A stretch of 64,000 bases of DNA from Tardibacter sp963781025 (GCA_963781025.1 CAWADU010000003.1:1550001-1614000); one strand, 5' to 3'; numbered from the stretch's first letter, positions 15,808 through 23,159 are shown. The notes: a model not told the origin generated them from the sequence alone. Made by a program: numbers and translations.

Positions 15808-16962
15808 TCAGCTGGCGGAGAATTTGAGCAGCTTGATCGCTTCGGAATTGCTCACCATGCCGCCCACGCGCTTGCTGGCGTAGAAATGCACGAACGGCTT
15901 GTGGGTGAATGGATCGCGCAGGATCTGCGTTTCCGCACGCTCGGCGATCAGATAGCCGTGCCTGAAATTGCCGAAGGCGACCGACAGGCTGTTTGCCGCG
16001 ACATCGGGCATGTCCTCGGCCTCGATGACGGGATAGCCCAGCAGCGTCGCAGGCTGGCCAGCGGCCAGGCCCGGCTGCCAGATGAACGCGCCGTCGCTGG
16101 TCTTCATCTTGCGGATCAGCGCAAGCGTGGCCGAGTTCATCACCCATGTCGCGCCCTGGCGGTAGGCAGGCTTCAGCGCGTGGACGAGTTCGACCAGCTT
16201 GTCCTGCGGGTTGGTCGTGGGGAAGGCGCCAGCCACCGTGCTCGCCAGAAACTGGAGCGTGCCAAACGCGCGCGAGGCGTCCGCCGACGCAGACGTCGGC
16301 GCGGCAAGGAAGCCCTGGGGCTGGCTGGTGCCACTACCTGTAACGAATGCCTGCCCTTCCGCGCGGGCGAATTCCACCGCGATTTCATTCGCCAGCCAGC
16401 TTTCCACGTCGAAACCGGCGTCATCCAGCATCGCCTGGCTTGCGGCCGGATTGGCGTATAGGTCGCCCATCGGCGGTGCGATCTCGGCAAAGGTCGGCGT
16501 TGCCGTTTCGGCACGCGCGCCATCCTCTGCCGCCCAGCCCGACGCGACCCCGCCCGTCGTCACCAGCTTGCGATAACCGGCCGAACCGACCGTCACCACA
16601 TTGGCGATTGCACGGATGGGCGAGATGGATTTCAACGTCGCGCCAATCATGCTGTCGATCTCGCGCGGCACGGCATAGCCCCCATCGGCCGCACTGGTGC
16701 CTGCAAAAGCCTTCAGCTCGATGCCCTGCTCGATGCCCTTGCGCAGATATCGGTCAACAAAGGCCTTGGTTTCGGGCTTCCGGTCGTCCGCCTTCGCTTC
16801 GCCCAGCATTGGCCGTCCGCCCGCGACCACCGCCTGGTCGAACCGGCGCTTCAGGCCGGACATTTCCTCCCGCAAGCCGGCGATTTCACTGTGGATCGCG
16901 CCACCGTCCCTTTCGATGCCGTCGAAACTGGCTTCCAGCGCGTCTGCTTTCACTTCGTACAT
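15808..16962 (-). CDS. HK97-type major capsid protein (g5-like)
   Basis: 384 residues from the ATG at 16962, preceded by GAGGAGA. The first 100 residues are the helical scaffold-like delta region (IHSEIAGLREEMSGLKRRFDQAV). The HK97 fold follows: AFAGTSAADGGYAVPREIDSMI, then FVTGSGTSQPQGFLA and ALKPAYRQGATWVMNSATLALIRKMK. The upstream protease would cut the delta region off. It matches GTA g5 in length and sequence pattern and is intact. Confidence 0.95.
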   Translation of the reverse strand: MYEVKADALEASFDGIERDGGAIHSEIAGLREEMSGLKRRFDQAVVAGGRPMLGEAKADDRKPETKAFVDRYLRKGIEQGIELKAFAGTSAADGGYAVPREIDSMIGATLKSISPIRAIANVVTVGSAGYRKLVTTGGVASGWAAEDGARAETATPTFAEIAPPMGDLYANPAASQAMLDDAGFDVESWLANEIAVEFARAEGQAFVTGSGTSQPQGFLAAPTSASADASRAFGTLQFLASTVAGAFPTTNPQDKLVELVHALKPAYRQGATWVMNSATLALIRKMKTSDGAFIWQPGLAAGQPATLLGYPVIEAEDMPDVAANSLSVAFGNFRHGYLIAERAETQILRDPFTHKPFVHFYASKRVGGMVSNSEAIKLLKFSAS

Positions 16963-16996
16963 GCACGTCTCCTCAGGGTAGATACTCAGGACAAAA

Positions 16997-17437
16997 TCAG
17001 TCACCGCCCTCAAGCGCATGGACGCGCGCAAGGGGCTGCATCGGAAAGGTCACCAGCGAAATTTCCAGAAGGTCGACGTCGGACAACACCCGGCCGCCTT
17101 TCGCGCCCGCTCGACTGGCACTCCGCGCGCGGTAGCCGAACGACAGGCCCGAAATCGCGCCGTCCCTCAACAATGCTCCCGCCTCACCAGCCGACGCGCT
17201 GGCCGCCGACAGCCGCCCGATCACGCGCAGGCCTCGGCCATCTTCTTCGATACGTTCGATCGTGCCGATCGGGCGTTTCGGGTCATGCTGCCATAGCAGC
17301 GGTATGCCTTTCGGCCCCGAAGCCACCGCTCGCGCGAATGCGCCCCGGCGCACGATATCGCCGCCTCGGTCCGCATGATCGAACACGCTTGCGTATCCGG
17401 CAAAGCGCACCGCGTTGCCGTCTGGTTTTTGTGTCAT
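16997..17437 (-). CDS. HK97-type prohead protease (g4-like)
   Basis: 146 residues. VRFAGYASVFDHADRGGDIVRRGAF is the family opening, the catalytic His is in PLLWQHDPKRPIG and the catalytic Ser in DGAISGLSFGYR. It matures the prohead by cutting the capsid delta domain. It lies directly upstream of the capsid gene. Confidence 0.95.
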   Translation of the reverse strand: MTQKPDGNAVRFAGYASVFDHADRGGDIVRRGAFARAVASGPKGIPLLWQHDPKRPIGTIERIEEDGRGLRVIGRLSAASASAGEAGALLRDGAISGLSFGYRARSASRAGAKGGRVLSDVDLLEISLVTFPMQPLARVHALEGGD

Positions 17438-17449
17438 GCTCGAACCCCG

Positions 17450-17767
17450 TTAGCCCTGGAACAGCCTTGCGAAACCCAGCGAGACCGCAAGGCCAAGCAA
17501 CAACAGCGCAAGGCACGCGCGCACCGCCCAGCCGATCACGGCCAACCGCGCCGTCCGCTTGGCGTCGCGCCAGGCCTGCAACAGCTGGCGCAACTCGTTG
17601 ATGTCGTGCCGCGCACTGCCATCGCTGAGCCCCAGCCGCGAAAGCGCCCGTGCCGCGCCTAGATCACAAGCTTCCTCGATCAGCGCCCGCAGCGTCGTCA
17701 GATCGGCGCCCTTGCTCTCGGCCTGCGCGATCAATCCGGCCAGCATGGCATCCGTCTCAGCGCCCAT
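17450..17767 (-). CDS. DUF6127-like small membrane protein (g3.5 position)
   Basis: 105 residues. A coiled N-terminal half (MLAGLIAQAESKGADLTTLRALIEEACDLGAARAL) leads to a single hydrophobic segment at about 75-97 (ACLALLLLGLAVSLGFARLF). It overlaps the portal gene by 11 bases. Proteins of this pattern occur between portal and protease genes in sphingomonad GTA clusters. The function is unknown. Confidence 0.75.
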   Translation of the reverse strand: MGAETDAMLAGLIAQAESKGADLTTLRALIEEACDLGAARALSRLGLSDGSARHDINELRQLLQAWRDAKRTARLAVIGWAVRACLALLLLGLAVSLGFARLFQG

Positions 17768-18890
17768 GATCCAGCCCCAGCATCCGCCGCTTCTCCTCGT
17801 CGCTTAGAAATGCGGCTGCCGACACCTGCGCCCACAGCCATTCGCGGTCGGCGGCAAGCGCCGGAATGGCATCGCGGTCGATCTCCAGGCTCAACTCGGG
17901 CCACCAGTACCGCAGATGCGCCTGCAATCCGTCGCTGATCTTGGTCACCAGCGGCAGGATCGTCAGCCTCCACAGCGCCCGGTTCGCCTCCTGATAATTG
18001 GCGTAGGTGTTGTCGCCTGGCAGCCCCAGCAGCATTGGTGGCACGCCGAACGCCAACGCGATCTCGCGCGCTGCCGCGGCCTTGGTCTCGGTGAAATCCA
18101 TATCGGCGGGCGTCAGCGATAGCGGCTGCCACTTCAAGCCGCCTTCCAGCAGCATGGGCCGCCCCGCATTGGCCGCGCCCTGGAAACCCGCTGCCATTTC
18201 TTCCTTCAGCCTGGCGAACTGCTCGGGCGAAAGCGTGGCCCCCGGTTCGCCCGGATCATAGACCAGCGCGCCCGACGGGCGGGCGGCGTTTTCCAGCAAC
18301 GCCTTGTGCCAACCGCCCGCCGCATTATGGATCGCAACCGCTTGCGCCGCCGCACCGAGGCACCCCAGCCCGTAGTGATCGTCCAGCGGATGCATCGCCT
18401 TCAGGTGCAGCAGTCCGGGGCGGCCTTCGGTATCCTGTACGGGAAAGCGCAACATCACCTCGCCCACCCGATAGCGGTGCGCGACCGGCCAGCCGTTGTC
18501 GCCCAGCTCGACCGTTACGCGTTCCGGCCTCAGTGCGATCAGCTCTGCCGGACGGCCATCGGCGTCATAGATTACCTGCACATAGGCATTGCCGTGCAGC
18601 ATCAGGCCGGTGGCGATCGTTTCGATCAACTGCCGGGCGGCGACCGTGCCGGTCAGCAGCGCCAGCACCTCCTCATAGCCGGCACTGCACCCGACGGGCG
18701 CGGATCCCGCGCCTTCCGCCACGATCCTGACCGCGCGCTGGGCAAACGCATTGCGTTCATAGCCGTCGCGCACCAGCGCTTCATAGCTGCGCGGGGTGTC
18801 GCTGGTGGAAAGTCCAAGCCAGGCGACCGCCGTACGGGTCAGCGGCGGCCGCGCGGGATCGCGCGCGGCCTTGCGTCCAAACCATCGCAT
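17757..18890 (-). CDS. Phage portal protein (g3-like)
   Basis: 377 residues. The HK97 portal pattern is present: VRDGYERNAFAQRAVRIVAEG, LIETIATGLMLHGNAYVQV, LLHLKAMHPLDDHYGLGCLGAAAQAV, and ALAFGVPPMLLGLPGDNTYANYQEANRALWRLT. It forms the dodecameric DNA gate of the head. Length and order fit GTA g3. Confidence 0.95.
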   Translation of the reverse strand: MRWFGRKAARDPARPPLTRTAVAWLGLSTSDTPRSYEALVRDGYERNAFAQRAVRIVAEGAGSAPVGCSAGYEEVLALLTGTVAARQLIETIATGLMLHGNAYVQVIYDADGRPAELIALRPERVTVELGDNGWPVAHRYRVGEVMLRFPVQDTEGRPGLLHLKAMHPLDDHYGLGCLGAAAQAVAIHNAAGGWHKALLENAARPSGALVYDPGEPGATLSPEQFARLKEEMAAGFQGAANAGRPMLLEGGLKWQPLSLTPADMDFTETKAAAAREIALAFGVPPMLLGLPGDNTYANYQEANRALWRLTILPLVTKISDGLQAHLRYWWPELSLEIDRDAIPALAADREWLWAQVSAAAFLSDEEKRRMLGLDHGR

Positions 18891-18919
18891 TGATTTCTCC
18901 GTTTTTTCAGTAGAAGCCG

Positions 18920-20227
18920 TCAGACCATTCTAACCATCGGTTCGGCCGTGCGCCGCCCCAGCATCAATTCGGTCAGCGCCCACACCAGGGCATCCGCGCG
19001 GTCGGGCGACCGCCCCGGCCCGGCATAGCCGCCGCCGGTCAGGAACCCGCACATCTCGTCCTCCAGTTCGGGAAAGCAGCCGCAGTGCGTTACCCTGGCG
19101 TTGGCATAGAGCGCCGCCACCGGCTCCGCCCGCGTGACCTTGCCGTGCGACGCCCGCACCGACCTGACCGGCAGATAGGGGTCGACGGCATGGAGCACGC
19201 TCGTCACCATCTCCCCGCCATTGTTCACCTCCGCGATCACTCGGTCGGCCTGCCAACGCCCGGCGGCTGCCGCCACCGCACGCGCCCAGCCTTCGGGATG
19301 CAGGCCGTGAACGCTGGCGTCTTCCAGCACATGTCCGCGCCCGTCTGTGCCAAGTCCCGCGACGACGATCCCGCAGGCATCGCCGCCGATCCCTGCCGGC
19401 GGATCGACGCCGACAACGACCCGGCGGACTTCCGGCCGCATGCGGCCCCGGCATTGCTCGATCAGACCGCGCGACCACAACGCGCCTTCAATATCCTCGA
19501 TCAGCTCTCCATCCAGCTCCTGACGGCCCAATCGCGTCCCACCATAGGTCGCCTCGATATGTTCAAGGAACGACGGCGGCAGATTGTCGCGGTTGTCGCA
19601 GGTCCTGCCCCGCGTCAGGGCCACGGACGGATCGGACATCAGCGCCTTGATGAGCGCGATCGGCCGCGGCGTCGTCGTCACCAGCGCGCGCGGGTTGTCA
19701 CCCAGGCGCAGCCCCAGTTGCAGATTGTCCCATGTCTCCCCGCCATGCGCCCATTTCGCCAGTTCGTCGCACCAGGCGATATGGTGCTGCGGACCACGCA
19801 ACTGCGCGGGTTCTTCGGCCGAATATAAAAAGGCCTGTGCCCCGTTTTTCCACACCAGCCGTCGCCGCGAGGGCTCCCAGTTGGGCCGCGCGTTGGGCGG
19901 GGCAACCGCCAATATCCCGCTTTCCCCTTCCACCATCACCGCCCGCGCGTCGCTTGCTGTCGCGCCGACCAGCGCGATTCGGGATGCGCCATCGGCTTCC
20001 GCCGCCTCGCGCACCCATTCGGCGCCCGTCCTTGTCTTGCCAAAGCCGCGTCCGGCGAGGACAACCCATGTTCGCCAGCCTCCCTCGGGCGGCAGTTGCC
20101 CGGGTCGCGCCCAGAACCGCCAGTCCCTGCTGAGCGCCGGAAAGTCCGGCACGGCCTTGTCGATGAATGTTTCCCGCTCCTCGTCTGCCAGTCTCTTGAG
20201 CTTTCGCGCCAATGTCAGCGCGTTCAT
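18920..20227 (-). CDS. terL: Terminase large subunit (g2-like)
   Basis: 435 residues. Walker A is VVLAGRGFGKTRTGAEWV (about residue 52), the Walker B/acidic pair HIAWCDELAKW and the coupling motif VTTTPRP. The C-terminal nuclease carries VGVDPPAGIGGDACGIVVAG, VIAEVNNGGEM and SPDRADALVWAL. It packages DNA into heads; GTA terminases package host DNA with little sequence preference. It overlaps the small-subunit gene by four bases. Confidence 0.96.
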   Translation of the reverse strand: MNALTLARKLKRLADEERETFIDKAVPDFPALSRDWRFWARPGQLPPEGGWRTWVVLAGRGFGKTRTGAEWVREAAEADGASRIALVGATASDARAVMVEGESGILAVAPPNARPNWEPSRRRLVWKNGAQAFLYSAEEPAQLRGPQHHIAWCDELAKWAHGGETWDNLQLGLRLGDNPRALVTTTPRPIALIKALMSDPSVALTRGRTCDNRDNLPPSFLEHIEATYGGTRLGRQELDGELIEDIEGALWSRGLIEQCRGRMRPEVRRVVVGVDPPAGIGGDACGIVVAGLGTDGRGHVLEDASVHGLHPEGWARAVAAAAGRWQADRVIAEVNNGGEMVTSVLHAVDPYLPVRSVRASHGKVTRAEPVAALYANARVTHCGCFPELEDEMCGFLTGGGYAGPGRSPDRADALVWALTELMLGRRTAEPMVRMV

Positions 20228-20746
20228 GCCGGGTAGCCGCCTTCGGCCGGTTCCGCATACCCGTCTTCGACCTTGAGCCGATCCGCCATCCGGCTCAGCC
20301 GGTCATGGACCGTTTCGCGCGCCTTTGCCGGATCGTCACCGTCCAGTTCGGGCTGCTCCGCTGCAAGCGCCGCCTTGCCATAGATCTCGGGTCGCTTGGC
20401 GCGCAGGAAGAACATCGCCAACGTGTCCGAATAATGCCGGACGGAGCCGCAGTTCTTGCCGCCATAGAACACCGGCCGTTCCACGCCGTGCATCGCGCGT
20501 TCCATCAGCATGGCCTCAAGTTCGTCGAGAGCCTGGTTCATGGCCTCTTCCCACGCCGCCCGGAAACTCTCGGAGTGGGCGCGCAACCGATAAACTGCCG
20601 ATCGCTCGAATTCCCGCCTCTCTGGCTGAACGGGAGATATTGGCGGTTTCCGCCAGGGCCTTCAGGAAGGTTTTCCGGCGCGCCGCCGAAATGGCGCGCT
20701 TCAGTCGCGGAGCAGCAGGAACTGCCGCCTGGATGGTCTGTGTCAT
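20224..20746 (-). pseudogene. Terminase small subunit-like gene (g1), one-base frameshift
   Basis: Two pieces join into one protein of about 173 residues if the base at 20602 is removed: 20746-20603, then 20601-20224. The first piece gives KTFLKALAETANISRSAREAGIRA; the second continues as SAVYRLRAHSESFRAAWEEAM, a helix-turn-helix plus helix typical of small terminases. As written, the first frame drifts and stops at 20516. The start is the ATG at 20746 with a weak ribosome site. Either a real frameshift or one wrong base. The rest matches the GTA g1 position and pattern. Confidence 0.75.
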
Positions 20747-20789
20747 GGGATTGTGCCGCCGTCCGTTCGCAATTCTTCAGCGTTCCTGT

Positions 20790-20818
20790 TTTGTACCAAA
20801 TAGCGTGACGGTTGTCAA
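20790..20818 (-). promoter_or_regulatory. Candidate GTA promoter, consensus -35
   Basis: Reading the minus strand, TTGACA at 20818-20813 is a perfect -35 box. It is followed after exactly 17 bases by TACAAA at 20795-20790 as a weaker -10. Transcription would begin near 20783, about 37 bases before the small terminase ATG. It is the only clear promoter-like sequence above the cluster. Confidence 0.6.
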
Positions 20819-20831
20819 CTTGTTTTACCTA

Positions 20832-20851
20832 TATGGTTATTTAAAACCATA
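20832..20851. promoter_or_regulatory. Inverted repeat upstream of GTA promoter
   Basis: TATGGTT and AACCATA form perfect 7-bp arms separated by ATTTAA. The element lies 14 bases upstream of the -35 box and overlaps the last codons of the DUF6456 gene. The spacing suits an activator site. As RNA it could also form a hairpin that ends the DUF6456 transcript, but no T-run follows. Confidence 0.5.
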
Positions 20852-21298
20852 GTGGTCGGCAAGGCGGTCAAGCGCCAGCCCCAGCACGACCTTTCCGGCG
20901 CGCACCGGCCATCCCATCGCTTTCTCGGCTATCTCCAGGCCTTCGCCCGCACATGCGACGCGCCACAGCACATCGCTCAGCCCCGCGCCGGTCGCGGTGA
21001 TCGCCGCATCGAATCGTCTTTTGGCTTCGATCTGCGCCAGCGTCGGATCGAGCACTCCCGCGTCGCCATTCCGGCCGCCGCTGGGGGCTGCATCCCAGCG
21101 CATAGTGACGCGGGGCGCCAGATTGGCGATCGTCCAGTCGCGGCGAAGCTGCTCGCCCGCGTCCAACTGTCGTCGGCTGATCCGCCCGCGCGCCGCTAGC
21201 CAGCCCAGCGGCAATTCGGCTAGGTTCACTCGAACGGATCTTGCCGGCCGCTTCGATCCCGGCGCCTTCTCCCCCTCGCACGCGATCTGGCGCTCCAC
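20837..21298 (-). CDS. DUF6456 protein, GafZ/GafA-like GTA activator candidate
   Basis: 153 residues from a GTG at 21298. The DUF6456 pattern is unmistakable: AELPLGWLAARGRISRRQLDAGEQLRRDW, LAPRVTMRWDAAPSGGR, GAGLSDVLWRVACAGEGLEIAEKAMGWP and AGKVVLGLALDRLADHYG. From memory, this domain forms the C-terminal half of Rhodobacter GafA and of Caulobacter GafZ, which switch on GTA genes, GafZ by antitermination. It sits just upstream of the GTA promoter and divergent from an XRE regulator, which supports the same job here. The start is uncertain: a better ATG at 21349 is blocked by an in-frame TGA. Confidence 0.82.
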   Translation of the reverse strand: MERQIACEGEKAPGSKRPARSVRVNLAELPLGWLAARGRISRRQLDAGEQLRRDWTIANLAPRVTMRWDAAPSGGRNGDAGVLDPTLAQIEAKRRFDAAITATGAGLSDVLWRVACAGEGLEIAEKAMGWPVRAGKVVLGLALDRLADHYGFK

Positions 21299-21315
21299 GA
21301 TAATGCGCGGCCCGT

Positions 21316-21330
21316 CTTCAATCCTTGAAG
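21316..21330. promoter_or_regulatory. Candidate operator between XRE and DUF6456 genes
   Basis: CTTCAA, TCC, TTGAAG: perfect 6-bp arms with a 3-base spacer, in the 139-base divergent gap. Its size and symmetry suit a dimeric helix-turn-helix protein such as the XRE regulator starting at 21438. It would lie in the leader of the DUF6456 transcript. Confidence 0.4.
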
Positions 21331-21337
21331 CCTGCTT

Positions 21338-21349
21338 TCAATTCGCCAT
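21338..21349 (-). other. Three-codon leader ORF (Met-Ala-Asn-stop) with strong ribosome site
   Basis: ATG at 21349-21347 follows GGAGG at 21359-21355 by five bases, the best ribosome site in this gap. The frame reads Met-Ala-Asn then TGA at 21340-21338. After the TGA the same frame continues open into the DUF6456 protein. It is either a nonsense-mutated true start or a tiny leader peptide. Confidence 0.45.
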
Positions 21350-21437
21350 TGCCGCCTCCGTCGTGATCGTCCACGCGGGCTTGCCACAACGGCGGTAATG
21401 TAGGACAGAAGCAAACCGGACTGGTTAGGGAAAATGG

Positions 21438-22001
21438 ATGATCACCTGCATTCGCGAAGTGCGCAAGGCAAAGGGACTAACCCTCCAGGATGTTGCCGAA
21501 CGCTGCAATCCACCGACAACCCCGCAAACGGTCGGAAGGCTGGAGACGGGCACCCGAACGGTATCTGTCGGATGGCTTAATCGCATTGCGGATGCGCTGG
21601 GGGTCGATCCATCACAGCTCGTCACGCATCCCGACCGGCACGACCTGCCTGTCGTCGCGGTGCTGGGCGTCGCAGGTGCCATCGCGCCCCGCAAGACGAG
21701 CACCGCCGTCCCACCTCGTCCCGCCACAGGTGCGCTCGCGATGCCTGTGACCGCCAGTGTCGGGGATTACCGGACCGGCGACATCATCTGGCTGGATCGA
21801 GTCGCCCCCGAAAGCTTCGCCCATGCCCTCAATCGCGATGTGCTGGTTCCTCGACCGGCCGGCCGGTTTCTCTTTGCGCGTCTGATCGGGCGCGAGGAAG
21901 GCAAATTGCATCTTCTTCCTCTCACCAGCGGCGGCCGACAACTGGTCGTCGCCACCCCTGCCTGGATCGCCGTCGCTACAGCATTGATTCGCGAGCTGTA
22001 G
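21438..22001 (+). CDS. XRE-family regulator with degenerate S24-like domain
   Basis: 187 residues, ATG at 21438 after TTAGGG. Residues 1-60 are an XRE helix-turn-helix (IREVRKAKGLTLQDVAERCNPPTTPQTVGRLETG, LNRIADALGVDPSQL). The C-terminal half has the layout of an S24/LexA-type domain (SVGDYRTGDIIWLDRVAPESF) but lacks the Gly-Asp-Ser-Met serine motif and an obvious catalytic lysine, so it should not cleave itself. It is divergent from the DUF6456 gene. A role as repressor of the GTA switch, like RogA in Caulobacter, is inferred from position. Confidence 0.82.
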   Translation: MITCIREVRKAKGLTLQDVAERCNPPTTPQTVGRLETGTRTVSVGWLNRIADALGVDPSQLVTHPDRHDLPVVAVLGVAGAIAPRKTSTAVPPRPATGALAMPVTASVGDYRTGDIIWLDRVAPESFAHALNRDVLVPRPAGRFLFARLIGREEGKLHLLPLTSGGRQLVVATPAWIAVATALIREL

Positions 22002-22028
22002 GAGAATCAAGCGCGGTCGAATGGGGCG

Positions 22029-22490
22029 TTAAAGAGAACGCTCCAGTCTGTCGAGCAGCGACCGGGCCGGGCTGGCCGCCGGTGCGCTGCGCATGAGTTC
22101 ATCATCCAGCCGCCTTACCCGCAGATAGAGGTCCCTGCTAGCCTCGATGATCAACCGGGCGCGCTCCGGCATTGTGGCCATTCCCGCCTCATCGGTTTCG
22201 GCGGCCTCTCCAAGACGGCGACTGGGATGCTGCAACTCCGCCATGCGCAGTTCGCCGGCATCGGCGGCGCGGCGCAGCAGCAGCCATGACACGACATGCA
22301 TGAGGCGGGTCGTCACCTTCAGCGATTCGCAGGAGAAGGCCACGCGATCGGCAGGGGACATCCCCTCCCGGTCGGCCGCGCCGCCGCCATCGAAATAGGA
22401 CCGCGCTTCGTCGGCCAATACCATGGCTTCGACATATAATCCGTCGATCAGTCTCGCAGCGATCCTGCTATGTGTTGCTTCCTTGCGCAC
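22029..22490 (-). CDS. DUF1465 protein, RcdA-like
   Basis: 153 residues, mostly helical. SRIAARLIDGLYVEAMVLADEARSYFDG and RVAFSCESLKVTTRLMHVVSWLLLRRA match the DUF1465 family, which includes RcdA, the Caulobacter adaptor that helps ClpXP degrade CtrA. The family call is firm; the CtrA role here is inference. It is convergent with the XRE gene and 27 bases away from it. Confidence 0.88.
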   Translation of the reverse strand: MRKEATHSRIAARLIDGLYVEAMVLADEARSYFDGGGAADREGMSPADRVAFSCESLKVTTRLMHVVSWLLLRRAADAGELRMAELQHPSRRLGEAAETDEAGMATMPERARLIIEASRDLYLRVRRLDDELMRSAPAASPARSLLDRLERSL

Positions 22491-22572
22491 GGCTGTCCCC
22501 TACCACAGCGCCTTATAGAATATCGCACCACATGTAGTTAACAAATCCTGTCGACCTGTCCATCGACGGTGT

Positions 22573-22600
22573 CTTGAAACCCATGCTGCACTTCCCAAAT
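22573..22600 (+). promoter_or_regulatory. Candidate sigma-32 heat-shock promoter
   Basis: CTTGAAA at 22573-22579 is a perfect sigma-32 -35 box. After 13 bases comes TCCCAAAT at 22593-22600, matching six of eight consensus -10 positions. Transcription would begin near 22607, leaving an untranslated leader of about 85 bases before the Hsp20 gene. Confidence 0.55.
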
Positions 22601-22606
22601 CAACGA

Positions 22607-22691
22607 CATCCGCGGCTGCCTTTTTAGGGGTTGCGGGCACAGCCCGGCAAAACGCGGGACTGTCTGTGTCGCTTGAATGAAAGGATTGGAC
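22607..22691 (+). ncRNA. Candidate ROSE-type RNA thermometer
   Basis: The leader of the Hsp20 gene holds a hairpin at 22631-22650 (TTGC-GGGC / GCCC-GCAA arms). Just before the start it carries TCGCT at 22669-22673 facing AGGA at 22682-22685. This is the ROSE core U(U/C)GCU paired with the ribosome site. It should hide the ribosome site at normal temperature and open on heat shock. The structure was read by eye, not folded. Confidence 0.5.
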
Positions 22692-23159
22692 ATGCGTGCA
22701 TTCGACTTTTCACCGCTATTGCGGTCGTCGGTCGGCTTTGAAAACCTGAATGGACTGGTGGACTTCGCCACGCGAGGCGAAGGCGATGCTTATCCGCCCT
22801 ATAATATCGAGAAGCTTGGCGAAGGCGCCTACCGCATCTCAATGGCCGTGGCCGGTTTCACGCCGGACGAGCTTGACCTTACTGTGCAGGAAAACATGCT
22901 GATCATCACCGGCCGTGCACAGGAGGGGCAGGAATCGGGCGATCGGCAATTTCTTCACCGTGGCATTGCCAAGCGCGCGTTCGAACGTCGCTTTCAGCTT
23001 GCCGATACCATCAAGGTGACGGGAGCCAGCTATGCGCACGGCCTGCTGAACATCGATCTTGTCCGCGAGGTGCCGGAGCACAAGAAACCTCGGAAGATCG
23101 AGATCGGCACCGAAGGAGCGGCTCCTTCCATCGAAGGAAGCGCTCAGCGGGCCGCCTGA
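22692..23159 (+). CDS. Small heat-shock protein, Hsp20/IbpA family
   Basis: 155 residues from the ATG at 22692, seven bases after AAAGGA; an earlier in-frame ATG at 22677 lies inside the presumed thermometer loop. The alpha-crystallin domain runs from YPPYNIEKLGEGAYRISMAVAG to FERRFQLADTIKVTGASYAHGLLNIDLVRE. The C-terminus lacks an obvious IxI motif except KIEIG. It is an ATP-independent holdase that binds unfolding proteins in the cytoplasm. Confidence 0.94.
   Translation: MRAFDFSPLLRSSVGFENLNGLVDFATRGEGDAYPPYNIEKLGEGAYRISMAVAGFTPDELDLTVQENMLIITGRAQEGQESGDRQFLHRGIAKRAFERRFQLADTIKVTGASYAHGLLNIDLVREVPEHKKPRKIEIGTEGAAPSIEGSAQRAA

Larger units (their letters stand above)
3321..20746 (-). mobile_element. 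Gene transfer agent (GTA) structural cluster
   Basis: About 17.4 kb of tightly packed minus-strand genes, many overlapping by 4-11 bases, in the order of the Rhodobacter capsulatus GTA: TerS, TerL, portal, DUF6127-like, protease, capsid, (three-gene insert), adaptor, stopper, gp10-like, tail terminator, tail tube, GTA-gp10, tail chaperone, tape measure, DUF2460, DUF2163, NlpC/P60, megatron, DUF2793. No integrase, excisionase, replication, holin or endolysin gene is present, and I see no flanking attachment repeats. That argues for a domesticated GTA rather than an inducible prophage. Family knowledge supports each gene call; that the particle is made is inference. Confidence 0.88.

Noticed and set aside
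3321..20746. Intact temperate prophage
   Set aside because: No integrase, repressor-operator immunity region with early genes, lysis genes or flanking direct repeats are visible; gene order fits a GTA better.
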